Below, one piece after another: positions 43,501 to 53,000 of a DNA stretch of 64,000 nucleotides (positions are counted from its first letter, which is position 1; each line of letters starts with the position of its first letter). The position numbers and the translations under genes were made by a program. The stretch lies in contig NZ_AP018178.1 in NCBI RefSeq assembly GCF_002368195.1, forward strand, positions 5,794,145 through 5,858,144, given 5' to 3'. The notes beneath the pieces were generated by a model. It worked only from the letters and a program-made list of their open reading frames with translations, made no database searches and was not told where the DNA came from. The stretch comes from Calothrix sp. NIES-2100. Its GTDB lineage: Bacteria > Cyanobacteriota > Cyanobacteriia > Cyanobacteriales > Nostocaceae.

Positions 43501-45683
43501 GGACTGAAGGTGGCGTATTTAAATCAAAAGATAACGGTGAAAATTGGGAACCAATCAACGAAGAGTTGACGAGTAGAGATATCACTGCATTAGCAATTAA
43601 TCAAGCAGGCGATATTTTTGCGGGAACTACGTCAGATGGGATCTTTCGGTTAAAATTTGACAGTTTAAAATCGGATTGGACTATTTGGCAGGCAGTCAAC
43701 AAAAATTTAACAAATAAAAACATTACTGCTTTAGTTGTAGATAGAAATCAGCGGATTTTTGCGGGAACCACTAAAGGCGGTATTTATCTCTCTACCGATA
43801 ATGGTGAAAGTTGGGCGAACAACAACAATGGCTTAACAAATGGTGATATTAACTGTCTGGTATTTAGAGTTCAGAATAACTTAGACTTATTATTTGCTGG
43901 GACAAATGGGGGACTTTCTCGTTATCAATATAATATCGGCAGTTGGCAATCAATATTATCAGATATCAATGTCACAGCAGTAGATATAAATAAAAACGGA
44001 GATATTTTTGCGGGAACTGCTGATAGTGGAGTGCAGCGATTTCTACAAGAAACGCAAAAATGGGAACCATTTAACGACAATCTTCAAGATGTACATATCC
44101 GTTGTCTCATCGTTGATGGGGGAGATAACATCTTTGTAGGAACAGATAGCGGTGGTGTTTTCCGGGTGGGGAAAAATAGTAAAAAATGGGAAGAGAGAAA
44201 TCAGAATTTAAGAAATATCGATGTCAAGACGATTATGAAATATAACAATCAGATTTATATCGGTGGCATTGGTATTTTAACTTCCCCCGATACCTTCTCC
44301 TATGTAGATTTAAAAATTGGCGATTTACTCCAAGTAATGTCTGTACCCATCGTTAACGAAAAGAACCCAAAATTAAAAAAATGGCATTTACGCGATCGCA
44401 ATGGCGTTGACGGCTATATAGAAATTAGCAGAGAAATTAGCGACACAGCAGACATCGAATTACAACCAGCCAAAGTTGATGACGAAACAGTCAGCGAAGT
44501 TTGTGCGATCGCCACACCACCAGAAGACCAAATATTACCCATCCTCAAACTACAGCAACCACTGCAAAATTGCTATGACCCAGAGACAACAATTGTCTAT
44601 GCTAATGTAGTCGCAGCTACCCAAGGCGAGACAATCCCCGAAGTCTTAGGAAGCGGGAACGGTACATTAAAAAATCAGCGTTTCACCTTAAAGAAACCAC
44701 CCTTAACCTACGTAGCCGCACCGACACCAAGCGGTAATCAAAGCACCTTAGAAGTGTATGTTGATGGAGTGCGTTGGGAAGAAGTTCGCTTTTTGTATGG
44801 ATTGAGTAACCTTGACCAAAATTACATCACCCGCATCGATGACGATGGTAGCACCAGAGTAATTTTCGGCGATGGTAAAAGCGGGGCGCGTCTGCCTACA
44901 GGACAAGAAAACATCTCCGCCATCTATCGCACGGGAATTGGCTTAGGGGGAAACATCAATCAAAATTTGCTAACTCAGTTAAAAACTCGACCCTTAGGGA
45001 TTCAAGGCGTAACAAACCCCGTACCAGCCACCGGTGCAGCTTCTAGGGAATCAATGGAGGAAGCCCGCATCAGCGCCCCTTTGACAGTACGAACTCTCGA
45101 TCGCATCGTGTCTCGGCAAGATTTTGAAGACTTTACCCGCGCCTTTGCTGGTATTGGGAAAGCCCAGGTAAAAGTAGTACAAATTGGGGCTACTCAAATA
45201 GTACATCTGACCATAGCCGCCATAGGAGGTGCAGCTGTATTACCAGAATCCAGCCTTTACCAGAACTTAGTCACAGCCATAGATACAGCCCGCGATCCAG
45301 TCCAGGTAGCAGTGCAAGTACAATCCTACAAACCCCTATACTTTAACGTTGATGCCAAGATTATTATAGATTCCAAACGACAGCCCGAACCCGTACTAGC
45401 AGCAGTGCGACAAGCCATTAAAGCCAAATTTGCCTTTGAAAATCGGCTATTTGCACAACCTGTCACCTCAGCAGAAGCGATCGCCGCCATGCAATCTGTC
45501 CCTGGTGTGGTAGCTGTCGATTTGAATGGACTATATCTGCGAGGTTTTAGCAAAACTGTCGAAGAATCTTTAATCGCCCAAGAAGCGACATGGAATCAAC
45601 AAAAGAACCAAATTTCACCCGCCGAAATGTTATTACTCAATCCCAACGGGATTACTTTAACCGGTGAAATATGGACAACGTAA
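40518..45683 (+). CDS. baseplate J-like protein with inserted beta-propellers (Pvc12-like)
   Basis: 1721 residues, far longer than the usual 800-1000. The N-terminus (NRPGLPALSYRIGDWATFRQRML, AWAMVADVLTFYQERIANEGY, LARSIGYELNPGVAASTFLAF) and C-terminus (about 1400-1721; ITRIDDDGSTRVIFGDGKSGARLP, RESMEEARISAPLTVRTLDRIVSRQDFEDF) are the baseplate-J parts. Residues about 275-790 and 965-1290 are inserted propeller blades with Asp-box motifs (SNDGQNW, SKDNGENW, SADQGKNW, STDNGESW) and LFAGT.GGVF strands. Three copies of a GTG-I...VGD.I..AGQ module sit among the blades. In the Anabaena thylakoid-anchored CIS, extensions of baseplate and fibre proteins mediate anchoring, so these insertions are candidates for that task (inference). 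Confidence 0.9.
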   Translation: MNSEIYNRPGLPALSYRIGDWATFRQRMLANLSKQPGNPAQPDDRPLAKLNTRANDDPAIALLDAWAMVADVLTFYQERIANEGYINTAIEQRSVLELARSIGYELNPGVAASTFLAFGVEDTPNSPDVAKVPKGTQVVSVPQGDELPQTFETSAEIIAHVEWNGLKPRLAKPQVINATTEKLYLQGIATQLQPGDRILLIDAQQAELWYLLTLVTVEIKPEAGYTAITWDKNLRLSPLLQPQVFAFRQRATLFGYNAPKWQDMPDDIKRNFGGTINGGIFRTSNDGQNWTAFNKGLPTTDIRTLAFNQISGKLFVGTEGSGVFRYQEDQEKWLAVNVGLTNLNIQTLYIDTNGYLFAGTPSGGVFSSKDNGENWAQLNIGTVGLRSAGTNNWESINTGLPNTVVRAIDEYSTTIIGTGTISSDGINITGNSTAFTKEIAIGYVINVAGQSKIVTEITNDTTLKVDSAFDSNLSNIPSFSISGNYIFLGTDDGIYYSADQGKNWQKKPLIKVIRSLVTCNVQQGKGTISSTDTTVTGTNTNFADELKVGDVIIAAGQRRTISSIAANNQELTIDSAFSSNLASGTTFFIGDSYILAGTDDGIYGFQNQDVFWNLRKLQGKSVRSLITYNYNGVRQILAGTNSGVFGFTHNVNTWEEFNLGSNILDVQALAVNETNGDIYAGTTSGVFRYVANSNSWEAINTALSNHNVTSLTAFSKLGTGAIASQAAKVLTGSGTKFTQELKVGDRIIVESQSKTVTAIADDTHISVDSDFIPPLTPSTPFTIRYVFAGTPFAGFVEDKSVDSQKPEWPNFKIEAKKENGNQKLDLDTLYPKILPDSWIVLVREDNTDTKPCQVKSTSTVSLEKFGLTAKVTEIETKTDVTSRNHFGLRETVVLVNSEQLNLVAEPLTVVAKQQEIFQDPIQENQIYLKEYVPGLTVDKTLIVSGKYIRAVIKNIGGVYCLNRETWERRNTSLSNTAVRSLVSFSTAGKNYLFAGTEGGVFKSKDNGENWEPINEELTSRDITALAINQAGDIFAGTTSDGIFRLKFDSLKSDWTIWQAVNKNLTNKNITALVVDRNQRIFAGTTKGGIYLSTDNGESWANNNNGLTNGDINCLVFRVQNNLDLLFAGTNGGLSRYQYNIGSWQSILSDINVTAVDINKNGDIFAGTADSGVQRFLQETQKWEPFNDNLQDVHIRCLIVDGGDNIFVGTDSGGVFRVGKNSKKWEERNQNLRNIDVKTIMKYNNQIYIGGIGILTSPDTFSYVDLKIGDLLQVMSVPIVNEKNPKLKKWHLRDRNGVDGYIEISREISDTADIELQPAKVDDETVSEVCAIATPPEDQILPILKLQQPLQNCYDPETTIVYANVVAATQGETIPEVLGSGNGTLKNQRFTLKKPPLTYVAAPTPSGNQSTLEVYVDGVRWEEVRFLYGLSNLDQNYITRIDDDGSTRVIFGDGKSGARLPTGQENISAIYRTGIGLGGNINQNLLTQLKTRPLGIQGVTNPVPATGAASRESMEEARISAPLTVRTLDRIVSRQDFEDFTRAFAGIGKAQVKVVQIGATQIVHLTIAAIGGAAVLPESSLYQNLVTAIDTARDPVQVAVQVQSYKPLYFNVDAKIIIDSKRQPEPVLAAVRQAIKAKFAFENRLFAQPVTSAEAIAAMQSVPGVVAVDLNGLYLRGFSKTVEESLIAQEATWNQQKNQISPAEMLLLNPNGITLTGEIWTT

Positions 45684-45937
45684 AGAATTTTTCTCACGCA
45701 GAGGCGCAGAGGAGGACACTTGCGTGGGCGGCTTTGCCGACTTGAGCAAAGTGTCCGTCGCGCAGAGAGGAAGAGAATTTTATTTAACCTTTTCATCAAT
45801 TATGCAAAATCTCTCTCAAACTCTTCTACCTCCGCGTCCTCTGCGTCCTTGGCGGTTCGTTACTTAAATAATTTTTCACACACCAAGATACCAATAAAAA
45901 ATAATTTTACCTTCTGCACTCTGCCTTCTCCCACCTT
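45684..45937. repeat. Nested dispersed repeats between baseplate genes
   Basis: A CACGCAGAGGCGCAGAGG ... CGCAGAGAGG repeat is split by a hairpin unit (GGACACTT ... AAGTGTCC, about 45714-45754). A second CTCTGCGTCCTTGGCGG motif (45839-45855) follows. This looks like one repeat inserted into another. No gene is seen. Confidence 0.7.
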
Positions 45938-48900
45938 ATGAACTACCAACCAGAAGAACGTTTATACAAACTCCTACCAGCAATTTACCGCATCCGCGAT
46001 GAAGAATTGCATCATGGAACATTACGCGCCTTACTTGGTGTCATCGAAAAAGAACTCATTCAAATAGAAGATGATATTGAAAACCTCTACGAAAACTGGT
46101 TTATTGAAACCTGCGACGAATGGGTAGTACCTTATATTGGCGATTTATTAGATGTAAAATTATATTCCCAAGGTTTTCGGACATTTGGGCAAGCCAGACG
46201 CGCCTATATTGCCAACACCTTAGCCTTGCGATCGCGTAAAGGCACAGTCCCAATTTTAGAACAATTAGTATTTGATATCACTGGTTGGCGGGCGAAGGTA
46301 GTCGAGAATTTTAAATCTTTAGCCACTACGCAAAATCTTAACAATCTCCGTCTGGATGTTGTCAATTTCAACCTGCGTAAACCAACACAGAATCCGGCGC
46401 GGACTTTAGATATTCGTCGCACTTCTGGACAGGGAAGTGCTAATCTCGGTAGTATTAATATTTTAATTTGGCGGCTTAAAACCTATCCTATAGAAAAGGT
46501 AACAGCCAGGTTATATGAAAATGAAAATCAAGGACTATTCTATAGTTTTAATCCCCTTGGTGATGACATACCTTTATTTAATCAACCGCAAACAGAAACA
46601 GAAATTACCAGTTTAGCTAAACCGATTAATCTTCCTGGTGACTTATACTCAGATCGCGATGCAATTACTGCGGAATTATCTGCAAGACGAAAAGCGATCG
46701 CAGCTGGACAACAGCCAGAAGATGAAGGATTCTTTAATAACGATCCACCAGTTTTAAAAATTTTTGCTGACGAACAACCAATCAAGCCAGAAGAAATTTT
46801 TATCGGTGATTTAAGTAAATGGGAAATTCCTCCTACTGATTTTTCCCCAAAAGTTATTGTCGATTTAAAATCAGGTCGATTAGCTTTCACAACCCAAACT
46901 ATACCAAAAACTGTAGAAGTCAGTTACTCCTACGCTTTTAGTCACAATATTGGCGGTGGAACTTACGATCGCACTCAGTCACTTCTCAACACCATATCCC
47001 GTTCTGTCAGTCGCATTACCTGGGATGTGGCACAATCAATATTAATCACGGAAAACCCACTGTTAACCGCAGTCCAAAATTGGAACAACAATGTCAAAAT
47101 TTGGGAATATTGTGCAGAATTATTCTATATTCCCCTCCAGCGATTAGTGAGGAATCCCGACGATCAAAGAATTTTATCCACAGGTTATGAACCGCCGCAA
47201 TTTCAACCAGGAATTTTCACAGGTTTAAATGTCACCGCGACTGTAGGCGAAAATCAGGTAATTATTTATCGGGGAACTGCGGTAGATAACGCCGGGAATA
47301 ATATAAATTTAACCATTAATTATCGCATCGACCTCAAAGACTACGCCAAACAAAATAAACTCCAAAATCCGCAAAAAATTCTCATCGTTATTATCTATAA
47401 AGCAGCAGAACAACCACCTCAATGGGAAATTCAAATCGGCGAATATCCCAATAAAATTCCTGATTCTGTTGTTCCCCTGGTAAGTTTGACAATCGATGTT
47501 AAAGGTAAAATTCTCGAGTCAGATCCGAATATTTCGCCGCAGTTTCAACCGGGTGTCCTCTCAGGATTAACCATTGATTTCCGAAATAAAATCTTAACTG
47601 CTGGTAAGGCGGTGAATAGCAATGGTAAACTCATCGAATTAAAAAACAATACAACTCTCCCCGATGTTCCTCAAAGTTATGAAGGCGAACATTGGCTGTT
47701 ATATATTACCCCTAAAGCGAAAGTTGCTTTAATTCGTGATGACGAAATGGGGGTAATTGTTCTCAGAGATAATCATACCTATCAGGGAGATTTAACTCTC
47801 AACATTCCCGCCGGTAAACATTTACAAATTGTGGCTGCTGATGAATATCGTCCCCATTTATTAGGTAATTTATCAATTAAAGGTATTGCCAAAGACAGAA
47901 CAGATCCGGGAAAATTTACTCTCAACGGTTTGTTGGTTGAAGGTAAACTAACTGTCCTCCCTGGAAATTTGAAAAAATTAGAAATATTCCATAGTACTTT
48001 AGTCCCCAAACATGGTGGATTCAAGGTAATGAAAGCCGATGAAGATAATCAGCCCATCACAGCAGCAGATGACGGATTTTCGCTGATTGCAATGATTATT
48101 TACTGTCTCAACCTCATCCACAAAATCATTGATTTAGGTATTGGTGTCGATAGTCCCAATTCCCAAAATAATTTAATTAGACTCTTGCAACTAGCGCTGC
48201 GGCAAGTTTCTCGTGTATTCTCGTTTCTAGAGACAGTGCTGAATCAATGGCAATGTGCATTACCCCAAATGAGTGAGGAGGAAGAAGACGAAAGTAAAAA
48301 GTTTTGCGATCGCATCTTACCTGATGCCACAGATATTAATCTCGAAGATAATCAAAATTTAAGTATTACAATTGGTGAAAGTATTTGCGGTGCGATCGCC
48401 TTAGCTGATACAGTGTCATATTTGGAGATTACCGACAGTATTATCGATCGCGGAAAACCAGAAAATCCTTTAACAATTGCTGCACCTGGAACTAACACAG
48501 AAATCTATCGCACAACTATTTTCGGGATGACAACAGTCAGGAGTCTAGAAAGTAGCAACAGCATTTTTACAGAAAAAGTCACAGTATTACGGCGACAAGA
48601 TGGTTGTATGAGATTTTGTTTTGTCCCAAATGCTTCTCGGACACCACGTCGCTATCGTTGTCAACCTGACTTAGCTTTAGAGAAACTGCAAAAAGAATTA
48701 AACGGAAAATTACCCGCCCCAATTGCGGCGTTAGTTGTGAATCTTAACAATCAAGAAGTCTTTGCAGGGACAGAAGGTAACGGAATTTTACGTTACATCA
48801 ACAATCAATGGTTGCCTTTCCATGACAATACCGCAGATCAATATATTACCGCTCTTTTCACCTACAACAATATTTTATTAGCAGGGACAACAGATGGCGG

Positions 48901-50083
48901 GATTCTGCGTCTGGAATTACATAATGACACAGAGGCGATTGCACCCACTGAATTTGCGGATAAAAATTCGCCGGTGAATACAGATGTCACAGCCTTTAAT
49001 CGTCTCACATTTAACGGTCAAAGTTATTTGTTTGCAGCTACATTTGGCAATGGGATTTTTCGCCTTCCCGAAAATGAAACTACTTGGAAGTCAGTGAATA
49101 CTGGGTTAAAAAATCTCAACGTCATTACTTTAGCTGTTGACATCAACAACAGCAAAATTTTCGCCGGAACTGCGGGGGGTGGAGTTTTTGTTTCTCAAGA
49201 TAATGGTGCAAACTGGAAAGCGTTAAACTATAACCTGAGAAATCTGCAAATTACGTCCTTAGCAATCAATCAAAATAACGGACAAATTTTCGCCGCCACA
49301 TCTGGTGGGGGGATTTATCGCTGGGAAGCAGATTGTGAACAATGGCGACGCATCAATCAAGGCTTAATCAATCCAGATATTACCGCCTTAGTTGCTTATC
49401 AAAAAACTGCCAGTGGAACTATTACCAGCGAAAATGGTAAATTAATTGGTCAGGGGACAAAATTTCACCAAGAACTCGCTAAAGGTAGTGTAATTACCAT
49501 TGGTAATGAAACCAGAACTGTAATTGATATCCCAGCTAACCAAGAAGTTATATATATAGATAGCGCCTTGAGTAATGACTTACCTACTACTGGTACTACC
49601 TTTACGATTAACTACCTGATAGCGGGAAGTAGCAGCGGCGATATCTTCCGTTCCCAAGATAACGGCGACAGTTGGGAACTTAGCGAAGTCAATGGGACTT
49701 ATAGTAATATTACGTCCTTGGCTGTGAACAAGACTGAGCAAAATCTTTCTATATTTGCGGGAACTGCGATCGGTAGCATTTTACAATCAACAGATGATGG
49801 GATGAATTGGTTACCAGCCAATCAAGGTTTATCAAATGTCACGCAAAAAATAGTCATTTTAACCAGTCTCCAACCTAGTTTTACCTCCACAACTTATGGT
49901 AATCCAGCCTATGCCCAACTGAGTCAAAACGTGGCGTTAGAAATTTCTCAAGGTGCGGAAGATGGTGCAGAAATTGGTGTATTTAATATCTTAGAACAAC
50001 CACAGCGTCAAGCTAGCTTGCAAGCCAGCCTGAATGAATATTTACGTTTCGGAATTACAGCAAATATTTTTTACAATACTTAA
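45938..50083 (+). CDS. P2 gpI-like tail protein with beta-propeller extension
   Basis: 1381 residues. Residues 1-130 (ERLYKLLPAIYRIRDEELHHGTL, WFIETCDEWVVPYIGDLLDV, RAYIANTLALRSRKGTVPILEQL) are the phage tail protein I fold typical of eCIS baseplates. The middle (about 230-900) is a long unassigned region including acidic SEEEEDESKKFC and beta-helix-like strands. Residues about 930-1330 carry Asp-box propeller blades (SQDNGANW, SQDNGDSW, STDDGMNW) like those of the preceding protein, and one GTITS...GQGTKF module. The last 40 residues (NVALEISQGAEDGAEIGVFN) match the usual family end. Confidence 0.88.
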   Translation: MNYQPEERLYKLLPAIYRIRDEELHHGTLRALLGVIEKELIQIEDDIENLYENWFIETCDEWVVPYIGDLLDVKLYSQGFRTFGQARRAYIANTLALRSRKGTVPILEQLVFDITGWRAKVVENFKSLATTQNLNNLRLDVVNFNLRKPTQNPARTLDIRRTSGQGSANLGSINILIWRLKTYPIEKVTARLYENENQGLFYSFNPLGDDIPLFNQPQTETEITSLAKPINLPGDLYSDRDAITAELSARRKAIAAGQQPEDEGFFNNDPPVLKIFADEQPIKPEEIFIGDLSKWEIPPTDFSPKVIVDLKSGRLAFTTQTIPKTVEVSYSYAFSHNIGGGTYDRTQSLLNTISRSVSRITWDVAQSILITENPLLTAVQNWNNNVKIWEYCAELFYIPLQRLVRNPDDQRILSTGYEPPQFQPGIFTGLNVTATVGENQVIIYRGTAVDNAGNNINLTINYRIDLKDYAKQNKLQNPQKILIVIIYKAAEQPPQWEIQIGEYPNKIPDSVVPLVSLTIDVKGKILESDPNISPQFQPGVLSGLTIDFRNKILTAGKAVNSNGKLIELKNNTTLPDVPQSYEGEHWLLYITPKAKVALIRDDEMGVIVLRDNHTYQGDLTLNIPAGKHLQIVAADEYRPHLLGNLSIKGIAKDRTDPGKFTLNGLLVEGKLTVLPGNLKKLEIFHSTLVPKHGGFKVMKADEDNQPITAADDGFSLIAMIIYCLNLIHKIIDLGIGVDSPNSQNNLIRLLQLALRQVSRVFSFLETVLNQWQCALPQMSEEEEDESKKFCDRILPDATDINLEDNQNLSITIGESICGAIALADTVSYLEITDSIIDRGKPENPLTIAAPGTNTEIYRTTIFGMTTVRSLESSNSIFTEKVTVLRRQDGCMRFCFVPNASRTPRRYRCQPDLALEKLQKELNGKLPAPIAALVVNLNNQEVFAGTEGNGILRYINNQWLPFHDNTADQYITALFTYNNILLAGTTDGGILRLELHNDTEAIAPTEFADKNSPVNTDVTAFNRLTFNGQSYLFAATFGNGIFRLPENETTWKSVNTGLKNLNVITLAVDINNSKIFAGTAGGGVFVSQDNGANWKALNYNLRNLQITSLAINQNNGQIFAATSGGGIYRWEADCEQWRRINQGLINPDITALVAYQKTASGTITSENGKLIGQGTKFHQELAKGSVITIGNETRTVIDIPANQEVIYIDSALSNDLPTTGTTFTINYLIAGSSSGDIFRSQDNGDSWELSEVNGTYSNITSLAVNKTEQNLSIFAGTAIGSILQSTDDGMNWLPANQGLSNVTQKIVILTSLQPSFTSTTYGNPAYAQLSQNVALEISQGAEDGAEIGVFNILEQPQRQASLQASLNEYLRFGITANIFYNT

Positions 50084-50097
50084 GGAAGTTAAATATT

Positions 50098-53000
50098 ATG
50101 AAGGGAGATTTTACCCGTTTAAGTTTTCAACCCCGTAAACACTATAATGGCGTTTGGATGCAACAGGGAAGGGTGCAACTAGACGCTGATTGGAATGAAC
50201 AAGTTGATATTCAAAATTACCTGCATCAATCCCTAGGCAAAAATATTATTGGCACCACAGGAGCGAATAAAACCGCTGACAATTTTAAAATTAGTATTAT
50301 TGATGGTGATTTAAAAATTGCCCCTGGTCAAATTTATGTTAGTGGTTTACTGTGCGAGTTAGAAGACAATGATACCACTTACAAACATCAGCCAGATTAT
50401 CCTAGCTTGGAAATAAATTCAGGTAAGTATTTAGTCTATCTTGATGTCTGGGAACGTCACGTAACTGTCCTGGAAGATCCAGAAATTCGTGAAATCGCCT
50501 TAGATACATCTGTACCTGATACTACCACCCGCACAAAGACAGTTTGGCAAGTCAAGCTGCTAGAAATTAAATTCGATGCAAAATTTTTGGAAGATGAACA
50601 AAAAGCCACCACAGAAGATGCAATTAGTCAAATTAAAGCCCAACGTAAAGCCATTGTACTCAAGGAATTAGAAAAATTAATTAACAAAGCTGATAATCAA
50701 AAGAAACTCCTCGCTGTTAATTTTGATAACACAACTAATACAGGCAATACCAACGCCTTAGATAATCGATTATATCGCGTTGAAATTCACCAACCCAGTC
50801 AAGAGGGTAGCATTGCCACCTTTAAATGGTCGCGAGATAACGGCATTGTTGTGAGTGAGATTCGAGACATTGAACGTAATAACATTACTATAGATAATCC
50901 CGGTCGCGATCCTGCGCAATCATTTCAAGCAAATCAATGGGTAGAAATTACCGATAAAGAACGAGAACTTAAAGGTGAACCGGGAATTTTAGTCCGTTTA
51001 ATGGCTGGGACATCCGATAAAAAACTAGTTTTTGACCCCTCATCAAGAGTCGGAGATACACCCATTACTCTTGACAATTTTCCCCTCAAGAATAAACCAA
51101 AAGTTCGCCGTTGGGATCAAACAACTAATACAGGAACTATCCCCATTAATCAAACTAGCCCGGGTTCCCAGTGGATTAATTTAGACGCTGGGATTCAGGT
51201 GAGTTTTTCCGACACAAATCTTAGCTATCAAACAGGTGATTACTGGCTAATACCACTACGTCCGCAAAGTCAAACCAAGATTGAATTACCTTATGACGAG
51301 GAAGCCAAAAAATTCATCCCCCAACCAGCGCAAGGTATTCAACATTATTACAGTCCACTAGCTTTTTATGACAGCACAGAATCCATCATTGAAGACTACC
51401 GTGAAATATTTCCGCTGTTGGTGAATTGTTTTGATAAAACCGGCGGGATCATGACTGGAGATTTAGAAATCCAGGCTAATCTTTATGTCACTGGTAAACA
51501 GGATGAGGGTAAATATATTCCTGGTAGAGTCGGGATTGGGACAAAATCACCCCAAGCAAAACTACACATTCACAATGCGCCTTCCTTATCTGGTACAGGT
51601 ACAATTTTTAATACCACTGGTAGTTTAATAGTTACAGGTAACGATACTGTTTTTCAAACAGAATTACGTGTAGGCGATGCTATTACAGCTAATGGTCAAA
51701 CTAGAATCATCGCTACCATCGATTCTAGTAATCAATCTCTAACAGTTAATCAAGCCTTTGAACCGCCTTTAGCAGCAGCCAACTTTACTTATCAACAGCC
51801 AACCATTGCACGGTTTACCAATGGTAGCCAAGAAACACAGCTAATAGTTACCGAAGAAGGTTTTATTGGTATCGGTCTAGATACACCCCAAGAAAAATTA
51901 CATTTAAATGGTGCAATTCGCGGTAATCAATCTGGTGCTTTACGGATTAATTCTGGGAATGGCTTTGTTGATGTCGGTCCTCAAGATGGAAATTTCTCAC
52001 ACTTTGTCACCGACCGCCCCCGCTACCATTTTGACAAAGGAATTACCGTCAAAACTGGTTTAATTGGCAGTGATGAAAATACCGATTTGTCACTTCAAAC
52101 TGGAGACGCAACTCAAATTAAAGTATCTCATGAAAATGGTAATGTTGGCATCGGTGTAGATAAACCCGAAGAAAAATTACATTTAAATGGTGCGATTCGC
52201 GGCGACCAATCAGGTGCTTTACGAATTAGTAGCAGTACAGGTTATGTCGATGTTGGTTCGCAAAATACTGATTTCTCCAACTTTGTTACCGACCGTCCCG
52301 GCTACCATTTTGACAAAGGAATTACCCTGAAAACTGGCGTAATTAACAGCGATTCAGATACAAACTTATCTTTACAAACCGCAGGCACAACTCAAATTAC
52401 AGTATCTAATAAAAATGGTAATGTTGGCATCGGTATTGATATTCCTCAAGAAAAATTACATTTAAATGGTGCGATTCGCGGTAATCAATCTGGTGCTTTA
52501 AGAATTAGTAGCGGTACAGGTTATGTCGATGTTGGTTCGCAAAATGCTGATTTCTCCAACTTTGTTACCGACCGTCCCGGCTACCATTTTGACAAAGGAA
52601 TTACCCTGAAAACTGGTGTAATTAGCAGTGATGCAAATAGTAATTTATCATTGCAAACAGCAGGTATCACCCAAGTGACACTATTGCAAACAAGCGGTAA
52701 CGTTGGGATTGGGATAGATACTCCTCAAGAAAAACTTCATGTTGCGGGGACGGTCAGAATTAGTAACAAGTTTGGCTTTGTGAATATTGCACCCCAAGAA
52801 GATAAATGGATACATTTCACAACAGACTTGGAAGGTTACTATTTTGACAAAGATATTCGCGTCGAATCAGGATTAATTACCAGCTTAGGAAATAGAGACT
52901 TATCTCTGCAAACCGCAGGTACAACCCACTTTAAACTTTCCTATAATACGGGAAATGTGGGCATTGGTGTAGATCAGCCCTTGGAAAAACTGCATCTCGG

